Origin: Lachnospira sp. UBA2821
Lineage (GTDB): Bacteria > Bacillota > Clostridia > Lachnospirales > Lachnospiraceae
DNA: 64,000 nt
Direction: 5' to 3'
Assembly (NCBI GenBank): GCA_002351535.1
Contig: DEGR01000064.1
Coordinates: 62,001 to 126,000, forward strand
The notes beneath the pieces are model-generated. The model had not been told where the DNA came from and did not search any database. It saw nothing but the letters and a program-made list of their open reading frames with translations. Each line of letters starts with the position of its first letter. The first letter of the stretch is position 1. The translations under genes and the position numbers were made by a program. Positions 35,810 through 43,980 of this stretch are shown here, one piece after another.

Positions 35810-36874
35810 TTATATCATTCCTCTTAATCGCTTGTCAACTGCCTGTCTGTCCTGTGCATATAGCAGTGCCTGCTCGCCCGTAATTGTGCCCATTCTATAC
35901 AGTTGATATAACGCATCATCCATAGTAATCATACCAAGTTTACCATTTGTCTGTATCATTGACTGAATCTGATAAGTCTTACCTTCTCGAATCATATTCT
36001 TTATGGCCGGATTAGCAAGCATTACCTCGAATGCCGCCACACGTCCCTTACCATCGGCAGTTGGAATAAGCTGCTGTGATATTACTCCTTCAAGAACCAT
36101 CGATAACTGAATTCTTATCTGCTGCTGCTGGTGTGTTGGAAACACATCGATGATACGGTCAATTGTACTTGCCGCTCCGATTGTATGAAGTGTTGAAAAT
36201 ACAAGATGACCTGTCTCAGCAGCTCGTATCGCAATCTGTATTGTCTCTAAGTCTCGCATCTCTCCGACAAGAATTACATCCGGATCTTCACGAAGTGCTG
36301 CTCTTAACGCATTACCATATGATAATGTATCGAGACCAATTTCTCTCTGGTTAACCATACTCTTTTTATGATTATGTAAATACTCAACCGGATCCTCAAG
36401 TGTAATAACATGCGATGTAAGATTGGTATTTACCAAATCTATGATAGACGCAAGTGTAGTAGATTTTCCTGAACCGGTAGGTCCTGTTACAAGAACAAGT
36501 CCTCTCTTCTTGTCATATAACTCCTGAACAGCCTTTGGTACACCAAGCGAATCCGCTGATGGTATCTGCATACCTACAACTCGGAGTGCAGCCGCCATAG
36601 AACCACGCTGTTTAAATATATTCACACGATAACGTCCAATCTGTGGCACCGATATTGAGAAATCCGTTTCTCCTTTTTCATCAAAGATTTCTTTATGCTT
36701 TCTATCCATAATACTCATTATTATAGGTTCCGTATCCTGTGGATACAATGGTGGATAATCCATATCTTTGAGTGCTCCATTAATTCTCATCTTAGGAGGT
36801 ACACCAACTGTAATATGAACATCCGATGCCCCATTCTCTGCCGCTATTGTTAACAGCTCTTCTATTGTAATCAT
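35810..36874 (-). CDS. pilT: Type IV pilus retraction ATPase PilT
   Basis: Hexameric ATPase that depolymerises pilin and powers twitching motility. The 354-residue protein has the N-terminal PAS-like domain (ASDVHITVGVPPKMRINGAL), Walker A GPTGSGKST (about residues 130-138), the Asp box VITLEDPVEYLH, Walker B region DVILVGEMRDLETI, the His box TGHLVFSTLHT, and the PilT-specific AIRAAETGHL. It is downstream of pilB, separated by 128 bases holding a structured RNA candidate. A dedicated retraction motor predicts dynamic pili rather than static fimbriae. Confidence 0.97.
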   Translation of the reverse strand: MITIEELLTIAAENGASDVHITVGVPPKMRINGALKDMDYPPLYPQDTEPIIMSIMDRKHKEIFDEKGETDFSISVPQIGRYRVNIFKQRGSMAAALRVVGMQIPSADSLGVPKAVQELYDKKRGLVLVTGPTGSGKSTTLASIIDLVNTNLTSHVITLEDPVEYLHNHKKSMVNQREIGLDTLSYGNALRAALREDPDVILVGEMRDLETIQIAIRAAETGHLVFSTLHTIGAASTIDRIIDVFPTHQQQQIRIQLSMVLEGVISQQLIPTADGKGRVAAFEVMLANPAIKNMIREGKTYQIQSMIQTNGKLGMITMDDALYQLYRMGTITGEQALLYAQDRQAVDKRLRGMI

Positions 36875-36889
36875 ATTTACCTCTCATCT

Positions 36890-36936
36890 GCGCACGTCCC
36901 TCATATGCGGAACCGAACGTACGCCTTCGTTTCCGC
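36890..36936 (-). ncRNA. Candidate structured RNA (hairpin plus pseudoknot) in the pilB-pilT interval
   Basis: Minus strand: GCGGAA-A-CGAA (36936-36926), loop GGCGTACG (36925-36918), TTCG-G-TTCCGC (36917-36907) forms a 10-bp stem with one mismatch. The segment GCGTACGT (36924-36917), mostly loop, can pair with ACGTGCGC (36897-36890) lying just before the pilT ribosome binding site, giving an H-type pseudoknot or an alternative hairpin. The stretch is much more GC-rich than its surroundings. It matches no riboswitch class I can recognise, so regulatory function is inference. Confidence 0.45.
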
Positions 36937-37002
36937 CAACAGCCACTTAATGGATTGTGACTATTATATATTTTATATTATACTATCTATATCAAACCAG
37001 TA

Positions 37003-38715
37003 TTACTCTGATTCGTAAGCAATCTTAAGTGCTTCTTTAAATGATGTTATACCCTCAATGCACAATCTGACACCGCCATCTTTAAGTGTATGCATTCCTT
37101 CACTTACCGCACATGCTTTAAGTTCATCTGCTCTTGCTCCTGCAGCAATCTTAATCCTAAGATCATTAGTTACAGGCATTATCTCATATACACCAATTCG
37201 TCCAAAGTAACCTGTACCACCGCATGCCGTACATCCTTCTCCATTTGGTTCGTATATCATAAGCTGTGACATTGGATCCACACCCAGAAGACGTTTCTCA
37301 TCTTCAGTTGCATATACAGCCTTCTTGCATTCCGGACACAATCTCCTCACAAGTCGCTGTGCAATAACTCCTACTAATGAATCACCAATCATGTAAGGTT
37401 CTATTCCCATATCCGCAAGACGTGTGATTGTACTTGCTGTACCATTAGTATGAAGAGTACTTACAACAAGATGTCCCGTGATAGCTGCCTTAACCGCAAT
37501 CTCCGCTGTCTCACCATCTCGAATCTCTCCAATCATGATGATATCCGGATCCTGACGCAGAATAGAACGAAGTGCCGCTGCAAATGTAAGTCCTGCTTTC
37601 GCATTAACATGTACCTGATTAATACCCTCCATGTTAGCCTCAACAGGGTCCTCAACAGTGATAATATTAACATCTTCTGTATTCAATTCACTAAGTGCTG
37701 TATAAAGTGTAGTTGATTTACCTGAACCTGTAGGTCCTGTTACAAGAATAATTCCATGCGGATTCTTGAGAATTCTATCGAACTTCTCAAGCTCTTCATC
37801 TGAAAATCCAAGGTTCTTCTTATCTCTTGTAAGATTCTCCTTGGATGTAAGTCTCATAACGACCTTCTCACCATTAACAGTAGGAAGAATAGATACACGG
37901 ACATCATAATCTCTTCTGTCGACAGTCATCTCTATACGACCATCCTGTGGTTTTCTCTTCTCAGATATATCCATGCCGCCTATAATCTTAATTCTGGCTA
38001 CTATAGCCGGAAGGAAATCTATATCATAGGTCATCACTTTGACAAGTGAGCCGTCAATTCTATATCTGACACGCACTTCATATTCCATAGCTTCAATATG
38101 AATATCACTGGCTCTTCTACGGACTCCCTGTTCAAGTATACTTCTGACAAGCTGGACAATTGGTGAATCATCGACATCATCTTTCTTATCATCACCTGTC
38201 GTCTCTCCAAGCTTCTCTTTATCTTTTTCTCTCTCTTTTCTATACTTATCTGCTGCTGCCATTGCCGCAGTAGCTCCGTATATCTTATCAATCTGATAGT
38301 TAATCTGTGCCTTAGTACTAAGTACAGGATCTACCTGAAGGTTCGTAATAATAGATATGTCATCTATTGCTATAATATCCATCGGATCTGACATCGCAAC
38401 TCTCAGCACATTAGGTACAAGACTGTCATATCCTATAGGTATAAGACAGTTCTTTCGAAGAAACTGCTCATTCATAAGCTTCGCAACATCTTCATCAATC
38501 TTAATCTTTCTCAAATCGACATATTCAATACCAAGCTGGTCACAAAGAACATCGATTATGTCATTCTCGTCACAATATCCAAGGTCAATAATTGTTTCAC
38601 CAAGCTTTGTTCCCCTGGTCTTCTGTTCTGCTAATGCAGTATTTAACTGTTCCTCAGTAATTAGCCCCTTTTGAAGAAGGCAGTCACCAAGACGAATCTT
38701 GTTATATCTAGCCAT
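37003..38715 (-). CDS. pilB: Type IV pilus assembly ATPase PilB with MshEN domain
   Basis: Extension ATPase that drives pilin polymerisation. The N-terminal MshEN domain shows a tandem motif: RLGDCLLQKGLITEEQLNTA (residues 8-27) up to Gln31, then LGETIIDLGYCDENDIIDVL (38-57) up to Gln60, the pattern that binds cyclic di-GMP in MshE. The C-terminal GspE domain has Walker A GPTGSGKST (about residues 326-334), ITVEDPVEANMEGI, DIIMIGEIRDGETAEIA, TGHLVVSTLHTN, and a four-Cys zinc site (CPEC and CTAC, about 459-490). Length is 570 residues. It is first in the pilus cluster. Confidence 0.97.
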   Translation of the reverse strand: MARYNKIRLGDCLLQKGLITEEQLNTALAEQKTRGTKLGETIIDLGYCDENDIIDVLCDQLGIEYVDLRKIKIDEDVAKLMNEQFLRKNCLIPIGYDSLVPNVLRVAMSDPMDIIAIDDISIITNLQVDPVLSTKAQINYQIDKIYGATAAMAAADKYRKEREKDKEKLGETTGDDKKDDVDDSPIVQLVRSILEQGVRRRASDIHIEAMEYEVRVRYRIDGSLVKVMTYDIDFLPAIVARIKIIGGMDISEKRKPQDGRIEMTVDRRDYDVRVSILPTVNGEKVVMRLTSKENLTRDKKNLGFSDEELEKFDRILKNPHGIILVTGPTGSGKSTTLYTALSELNTEDVNIITVEDPVEANMEGINQVHVNAKAGLTFAAALRSILRQDPDIIMIGEIRDGETAEIAVKAAITGHLVVSTLHTNGTASTITRLADMGIEPYMIGDSLVGVIAQRLVRRLCPECKKAVYATEDEKRLLGVDPMSQLMIYEPNGEGCTACGGTGYFGRIGVYEIMPVTNDLRIKIAAGARADELKACAVSEGMHTLKDGGVRLCIEGITSFKEALKIAYESE

Positions 38716-38756
38716 CTGTTTTTCCTTCTTTTCAACAATGATTTTTATCTTTTGCT

Positions 38757-38785
38757 ATTTTACCATAAAGCTTTACCAAAATAAA
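38757..38785 (-). promoter_or_regulatory. Candidate promoter of pilB-pilT
   Basis: Minus strand: TTTATT (38785-38780), 17 bases, TAAAAT (38762-38757) with an extended TG one base before the -10, in the 131-base gap before pilB. The spacer contains the palindrome TAAAGCTTTA (38775-38766). The -35 is weak, so confidence is moderate. Confidence 0.5.
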
Positions 38786-38846
38786 GTAATTTTTATCCTT
38801 AGACCCCTCTGACACTCATTTTTATAACATTTTGACTAATTTTTAA

Positions 38847-40244
38847 TTATTTTTTGTTAATTTTGTCATTTATAAGATTACACTGCTCCGTATCTTTTTC
38901 TTCATCGCACACTTTTATTAACATGCATAATATTGAAAATATCGTTATTGTTAATATTCTGTATGTGAAAAAGTAATGCGAATAAGAATGATTTCCCAAT
39001 GCCTTGTACCATACAAAAGGCATTAATGCGACCAGCACAAAAGGAATACATCCATATATTTTTGCAACACTTATATTTTTTCTTTTTTCATATATATTCA
39101 AAATCAATAAAACTATTACTATAAAGCATATCGACATAATTATATAACTAAACATTCCGAAAAGATTTCTGACAACAATATCCGAATAATCAAAACCTTC
39201 TATCCATTGTCCAAAATCACGTCCTTTGTTAAACGAATCATCAGCCATAATACTATTACCTGAAAGATTAATTTTATTATCCATCCTGTAACGAATCGAC
39301 CTTATAGCATTATCTATTACATTTTGTTTTGTAAATACAGAGGCAAGTACCCATTTTGCGCTCCATATGCCACCATAACCAAACACCCATGCAAATGAAT
39401 ATTTTAACAGCTTCATTATTGATTGCTTTACAGAATCATTATTAATTATCAGCAATATAACCAATGGCATTCCTAATGTCACAAGCGGATATGTAAGAAT
39501 ATCAAAATACCCCACACACATTCCAATAACTGTGAATATATATATTGTTTTTCTCTGCTGCTCCAGTATTTCTCCATATCTTAGTAAAACAAACATACTT
39601 ATAAGTGTGATATAGACTATATTACTTAACTGGAGACATCTTGAAGTCGTTATAATACATATACACGTCATACTTACCAAAAATGGCAATATATATCTGC
39701 TCATTTTTTTCTTTATAAGCATAATTATATTTATTAATATCAAAGTAAACTGCAATATATAATTAAATATAATAATAACATTATAATCAAATAAATATAA
39801 AAGCGGCTTCATTAACACAACATATCCATTCCAGTACCGGGCATATGCATAACCTTTATATTTCTCATATTTTACTGCTTTGCCCTCATCCTTCTGACCT
39901 ATACCGTAATATTTCATAAGATTTTCATACGAATTAAATATTCCATATTCTATTCTTCTGTTTGCCATGGCTTTTTCAACAATGTTATCACCGCTGTTAC
40001 ATATCGATGTACTTATAATAATTGAATCAGTAAATGTATCAACTCCCAGTCCACACCATTGTTTGTCATTCGCTGTAATATCAATATCCTGCATATCATA
40101 TAATGACTGTGCTGCCGATTCCGCATGTTTTACCATTCTGTCTACAGGAATAGCATATACGCCGACAATCATTACAAATCCCAAGACCACTCCTGCCAGC
40201 AATAAACCAAATAACTTAATCACTGTTCTTATTTTTTCTTTCAT
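38847..40244 (-). CDS. Polytopic membrane protein, possible GT-C-type glycosyltransferase
   Basis: A 465-residue integral membrane protein with about ten hydrophobic helices. A short basic N-terminus and first helix (IKLFGLLLAGVVLGFVMIVG) are followed by an extracytoplasmic region of about 110 residues (CGLGVDTFTDSIIISTSICN, YAYARYWNGYVVLMKPLLYL), then the helix bundle. No family is recognised with confidence; the layout resembles GT-C enzymes that take sugars from polyprenyl phosphate. It lies 23 bases after a GT2 gene of the DPM1/GtrB type, a common pairing. The ATG at 40244 follows GGAG; an upstream ATG at 40265 is possible. It precedes pilB, which hints at pilin or cell-surface glycosylation, but this is speculative. 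Confidence 0.6.
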   Translation of the reverse strand: MKEKIRTVIKLFGLLLAGVVLGFVMIVGVYAIPVDRMVKHAESAAQSLYDMQDIDITANDKQWCGLGVDTFTDSIIISTSICNSGDNIVEKAMANRRIEYGIFNSYENLMKYYGIGQKDEGKAVKYEKYKGYAYARYWNGYVVLMKPLLYLFDYNVIIIFNYILQFTLILINIIMLIKKKMSRYILPFLVSMTCICIITTSRCLQLSNIVYITLISMFVLLRYGEILEQQRKTIYIFTVIGMCVGYFDILTYPLVTLGMPLVILLIINNDSVKQSIMKLLKYSFAWVFGYGGIWSAKWVLASVFTKQNVIDNAIRSIRYRMDNKINLSGNSIMADDSFNKGRDFGQWIEGFDYSDIVVRNLFGMFSYIIMSICFIVIVLLILNIYEKRKNISVAKIYGCIPFVLVALMPFVWYKALGNHSYSHYFFTYRILTITIFSILCMLIKVCDEEKDTEQCNLINDKINKK

Positions 40245-40267
40245 AATGCTCTCCATTCCGTCCATAT

Positions 40268-41203
40268 CTACTTTTTATTTCTTTTCATATCACTCACAGC
40301 AATCAAATTCATCTCAAAATCCTGTCTGTTCTTTTGTACCATATTATGTAAAATCAATCCTGAGAACAATGACTGAATCGATGCAATTATTGTAAATCCA
40401 CACACAATCAATGTTGGAAAATCAGGCACAAGTCCCGTCTCAACATATGTAACCATTACAGGAATAAAGAATATAGTAGCTAATATCAATAATATAGCAG
40501 CTATTATTCCATAAAAATGAAAAGGTCTGTAATTCTGATATAACCCGACTATCATCTTAAGTATTTTCCATCCGTCTGAATAAGTATTTAGCTTGGACTC
40601 TCCGCCGTCGTCTCTGTCCTTATATTCTATTACCACATTTTCAATCTGCATATTTTTGTCTATGGCATGTATACTCATCTCTGTTTCTATCTCAAATCCT
40701 GTAGACAATACCGGAAATGTTTTTACAAATTCATAACTCATAGCCCTGTAACCGGTCATAATATCTTTTATATCATTTTTAAAAAGAAATTTTATACATC
40801 CACGGACAAGTTTATTTCCAACATTATGAAATAATCTCTTATTCTGCACAAAATATGTGGATGACAGCCTGTCTCCAACAACCATATCCGCATTATGGTT
40901 TAATACAGGTTCACACATAGTATCTGCCGCATCTGCAGGGTATGTATTATCACCGTCTATTAGAAGATAACATTCGGCATCTATTTCCCTGAACATTCTT
41001 CTTATAACATTTCCTTTTCCCTGTTTGTATTCATGCCGAACTATCGCACCACATTCCTTTGCAATCTGTGCTGTTTTATCTCTTGAATTATTATCATACA
41101 CATATATCACTGCATCCGGAAGTTTATTTCTTAAACCGGTTACAACCTTTTCTATTGATGCTTCTTCATTATAGCATGGAATTAATACCGCAATTTTGTC
41201 CAT
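40268..41203 (-). CDS. GT2 glycosyltransferase, polyprenyl-phosphate sugar synthase type
   Basis: A 311-residue enzyme with an N-terminal GT-A domain and two C-terminal membrane helices, the DPM1/GtrB/CsbB architecture. Motifs: AVLIPCYNEEASIEKVV, DNNSRDKT, LLIDGDNTYPAD (the DxD-like metal site), IMTGYRAMSYEFV and FEIETEMSIHA. Such enzymes transfer a sugar from a nucleotide donor to undecaprenyl phosphate for use outside the cell. The ATG at 41203 gives the family start MDKIAVLIPCYNE; a longer reading from 41224 lacks a ribosome binding site. Paired with the following membrane protein gene. The sugar cannot be predicted. Confidence 0.85.
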   Translation of the reverse strand: MDKIAVLIPCYNEEASIEKVVTGLRNKLPDAVIYVYDNNSRDKTAQIAKECGAIVRHEYKQGKGNVIRRMFREIDAECYLLIDGDNTYPADAADTMCEPVLNHNADMVVGDRLSSTYFVQNKRLFHNVGNKLVRGCIKFLFKNDIKDIMTGYRAMSYEFVKTFPVLSTGFEIETEMSIHAIDKNMQIENVVIEYKDRDDGGESKLNTYSDGWKILKMIVGLYQNYRPFHFYGIIAAILLILATIFFIPVMVTYVETGLVPDFPTLIVCGFTIIASIQSLFSGLILHNMVQKNRQDFEMNLIAVSDMKRNKK

Positions 41204-41263
41204 ATACCATTTTATCTCCCTCATATTTTTATATTTTTGTCCATCAGATTACACATATGTACC

Positions 41264-41282
41264 GGTGGCAGCCTATGCCACC
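41264..41282 (-). terminator. Hairpin between the sigK-like and GT2 genes
   Basis: Perfect 7-bp stem GGTGGCA, loop TAGGC, TGCCACC on the minus strand, located just after the sigK-like stop codon. There is no U-run directly after it (GGTACATATG follows), so it is at best a partial terminator. Confidence 0.4.
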
Positions 41283-41300
41283 CCTGTTCTTAAGTTTATA

Positions 41301-41942
41301 CTATATCCGCATCATTTCTTCTCTCAGTTTCTTCAAAACATGTTTCTCAATTCTGCTTACATAACTTCTCGAAATCCCAAGATTAGAAGCCAGCTCCCGC
41401 TGTGTCTTTTCTTTGCACCCGTATAATCCATATCTGTTAATAATAATATATTTTTCTTTGTTTGTTAATACTTCATCTATTATTTTGTAAACTTTTTTTA
41501 TATCGTCCTTCAGTTCATACTTCTCATCTATATCTATATCATCATTTTTTATTGTATCAATTAATGCAATATCTTTTCCGTCCTTATCTGTTCCCATAGT
41601 GTCAAACAACATTACATCTTTAGAATGTTTCTTCTCACTTCTAAACATCATAAGTATTTCATTTTCAATGCATTTAGATGCATAAGCTGACAGTCTCCCT
41701 TTTGATTCATCAAAATTATTAACAGCCTTTATAAGTCCAACAGTACCTATCGATATTATGTCTTCATTGTCCTGTATGCAGCAAATGTTTTTCTGATATT
41801 TTTTTGCTATATGTGCAACAAGTCTCATATTACGTTCAATCAGTATGTTTCTGGCTTCTTTCGCTCCACTTCCACCTCTTCGGTATCTTTCCAGATAGTA
41901 TTTCTCCTCGCTTGCAGATAACGGTTTTGAAAAACTCTTCAA
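41301..41942 (-). CDS. sigK: SigK-like RNA polymerase sporulation sigma factor
   Basis: Sigma-70-family factor of the late mother-cell type. Region 2 (RNMRLVAHIAKKYQ, EDIISIGTVGLIKAVNNF, YASKCIENEILMMFRSEKK) and region 4 (KEKTQRELASNLGISRSYVS, RIEKHVLKKL) are close to B. subtilis SigK, including VMLFDTMGTDKDGKDIALID. Translation most likely starts at TTG (41942) 7 bases after GAGGTG; the GTG upstream is inside that site. The protein thus begins MKSFSKPLSASEEKYYLERY and has no N-terminal pro-sequence, unlike B. subtilis pro-SigK. No recombination element interrupts the gene. It lies after trhP and before the GT2 gene. Confidence 0.88.
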   Translation of the reverse strand: MKSFSKPLSASEEKYYLERYRRGGSGAKEARNILIERNMRLVAHIAKKYQKNICCIQDNEDIISIGTVGLIKAVNNFDESKGRLSAYASKCIENEILMMFRSEKKHSKDVMLFDTMGTDKDGKDIALIDTIKNDDIDIDEKYELKDDIKKVYKIIDEVLTNKEKYIIINRYGLYGCKEKTQRELASNLGISRSYVSRIEKHVLKKLREEMMRI

Positions 41943-42023
41943 AAAAAGCACCTCGAAGCATCTTTAATTCATACTATGATTAAAAGTGCCACATAGTGCC
42001 TTTCCCATTCAATATATTATAAT

Positions 42024-43247
42024 TTATGCCTTCACTCTTATGATATCATACTTATCCAATTCTATTCCCAGATCAATATATAATATCTGCTTTGGATGCG
42101 GAGCACTTTCCTGTTCACGTCCATCCTCATCATATATAGCATTCACATTGACAGCTATATTTTCTCCCGAAGGTTTCATAACTTCTATTGTATCACCTTT
42201 ACAGAACTTATTCTTCTGCTCTATCTTATATCCAAGACCTTCCTTTTTATCTCCTATTGTTCCGAGATAAATATAATTCTTCTCATATGTGTTACTGTCA
42301 TATATCTGTGTTTCTTCATTAGGCTTTCCATAGAAGAATCCCGTAGTATACTGTCTGTATGTGCATTTAGCTATCTCCTCTTTGTAGAAATCCAGTCTGC
42401 TTCTGTAGTATTCTGGATCTTTCTTATAATCATCAATGGCAAGTCTGTATGTTCTTGCGACCGTTGCAACATATAATGCCGTCTTCATTCTGCCCTCTAT
42501 CTTGAAGCTGTCAATTCCCGCATCGATTAGCTCCGGTATATGTTCTATCATACATAAGTCTTTCGAGTTGAATATATATGTTCCCCTCTCATTCTCATAT
42601 ACAGGCATATACTCTCCCGGACGTGATTCTTCCATTACTGCGTATTTCCATCTGCACGGATGGGTACACTGTCCCCTGTTGGCATCCCTTCCTGCCATAA
42701 AGCTGCTAAGAAGGCATCTTCCAGAATATGATATGCACATTGCACCATGAATAAATGTCTCAATCTCCATGTCATCAGGAATATTTGCCCTTATTTCCTT
42801 TATCTCTGCAAGCGATAATTCTCTTGCACTGACAACCCTTTTAGCTCCCAATCTATTCCAGAAATTATAAGTTCCATAGTTAGTATTGTTTGCCTGTGTA
42901 CTTATATGAATCTCCATATCAGGAATTACTTCCTTAGCTATCGTAAATATGGCAGGGTCAGCTATAATAAGTGCATCAGGCCTGACATCCTTCAGTTCTT
43001 CAAAGTATTCCCTTACCTGTGGTAAATCTGCATTGTGTGCAAGAATATTAGCTGTAACATATACCTTTACTCCTCTTTCATGGGCAAAAGCAATTCCTTC
43101 TCTCATATCTTCAATCGAAAAGTTTCTTGCACCTGCACGAAGTCCAAATGCTTCTCCACCTATATATACAGCATCAGCGCCATACACAACAGCAACCTTA
43201 AGCACTTCCAGACTATTTGCCGGAATTAACAATTCTGTTTCTCTCAT
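42024..43247 (-). CDS. trhP: U32-family protein, tRNA hydroxylation protein TrhP type
   Basis: A 407-residue member of the peptidase U32 family, now linked to prephenate-dependent hydroxylation of tRNA uridine 34 (ho5U). The N-terminal TIM-barrel region (AVVYGADAVYIGGEAFGLRA) and the U32 signature ETFIHGAMCISYSGRCLLSS, followed by the Cys cluster GQCTHPCRWKY, are clear. The C-terminal domain contains CKGDTIEVMKPSGENIAVNV. It directly follows trmR, whose product methylates ho5U, supporting the tRNA role over a protease role. Precise substrate is inferred. Confidence 0.88.
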   Translation of the reverse strand: MRETELLIPANSLEVLKVAVVYGADAVYIGGEAFGLRAGARNFSIEDMREGIAFAHERGVKVYVTANILAHNADLPQVREYFEELKDVRPDALIIADPAIFTIAKEVIPDMEIHISTQANNTNYGTYNFWNRLGAKRVVSARELSLAEIKEIRANIPDDMEIETFIHGAMCISYSGRCLLSSFMAGRDANRGQCTHPCRWKYAVMEESRPGEYMPVYENERGTYIFNSKDLCMIEHIPELIDAGIDSFKIEGRMKTALYVATVARTYRLAIDDYKKDPEYYRSRLDFYKEEIAKCTYRQYTTGFFYGKPNEETQIYDSNTYEKNYIYLGTIGDKKEGLGYKIEQKNKFCKGDTIEVMKPSGENIAVNVNAIYDEDGREQESAPHPKQILYIDLGIELDKYDIIRVKA

Positions 43248-43306
43248 ACGTCTCTCTATCTCTCCTATTTGTATTACTAATATAAAGGCAAATGCCTGTC
43301 ACCAAT

Positions 43307-43957
43307 TCATGTGCTACCGTGATAAATACTGACTGTTATTCCATCTCCTATTGGAACTATACTTGTGTCAAACTGTTCCATATTCTTAAGCTGATACAGA
43401 TACTCCCTCATTCTCGAGTGAATAGTTCTGTTTCTTCTCTCAATACCAAACCTCGATTCGATTATATCACCTTCCTGAAGGACATTATCTGATATAAGCA
43501 CCGCCTCCGGCAGCATCTTATCCATCAGGTGTGGAAGAAAGTTAATATACTGTCCCTTTGCAGCATCCATAAATATAAAATCATATTTATCCTCAAGCTG
43601 TGGTATAACTTCCATGGCATCACCCTCTATAAGCTTAATTTTATCCTGCAGCCCTGCTTTCTTTATGTTATCTCTGGCAACCGGTATTCTCTTATCATAA
43701 TTCTCTATAGTCGTAATTGTACAATTATCAGGCATTGCTGATGCCATCATAATCGCAGAGTACCCAATTGCTGTTCCAACTTCGAGTATTTTAACCGGCT
43801 TTTTTATCTGTATCATCACTTTTAAAAAGCTTTCCATCTCTTTACGAATAATTGGAACATAATTCTCATGTGCATATTTTTCCATTTCATCACATAACTG
43901 GCCATTACTCTTTTCAAGTGAATGCATGTATGTAACTATTCTGTCATTTACTATCAC
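43307..43957 (-). CDS. trmR: tRNA 5-hydroxyuridine methyltransferase TrmR (YrrM family)
   Basis: A 216-residue class I SAM-dependent O-methyltransferase. Motif I is KILEVGTAIGYSAIMMA; FIFMDAAKGQYINFLPHL and the metal-site region LISDNVLQEGDI match the catechol O-methyltransferase-like YrrM group. In B. subtilis this protein converts ho5U34 to mo5U34 in tRNA. The start is GTG after GGAGAGAATACA. The gene sits between mltG-like and trhP, the same order as yrrL-yrrM-yrrN/O. Confidence 0.88.
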   Translation of the reverse strand: MIVNDRIVTYMHSLEKSNGQLCDEMEKYAHENYVPIIRKEMESFLKVMIQIKKPVKILEVGTAIGYSAIMMASAMPDNCTITTIENYDKRIPVARDNIKKAGLQDKIKLIEGDAMEVIPQLEDKYDFIFMDAAKGQYINFLPHLMDKMLPEAVLISDNVLQEGDIIESRFGIERRNRTIHSRMREYLYQLKNMEQFDTSIVPIGDGITVSIYHGST

Positions 43958-43980
43958 TGTATTCTCTCCATCCGTACATA

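Noticed and set aside
35803..35816. Palindrome GATATAATTATATC at the end of pilT
   Set aside because: Composed only of A/T except its ends, overlaps coding sequence, and such AT palindromes are expected by chance here.
36885..36905. Six-codon leader ORF (ATG to TGA) just before pilT
   Set aside because: No ribosome binding site and too short to judge; the RNA-structure explanation is better supported.
36890..36960. Known c-di-GMP riboswitch upstream of pilT
   Set aside because: Neither the GEMM-I core nor the class II conserved blocks could be found, so a known class is not claimed.
38766..38775. Palindrome TAAAGCTTTA near the pilB promoter as a cre site
   Set aside because: The centre is GC instead of CG and the flanking TG/CA positions do not fit; left only as a note in the promoter entry.
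41943..42023. Sigma-E-type promoter before the sigK-like gene
   Set aside because: CATAGTAT-like and ATATT-like pieces exist but not at the needed 14-base spacing.
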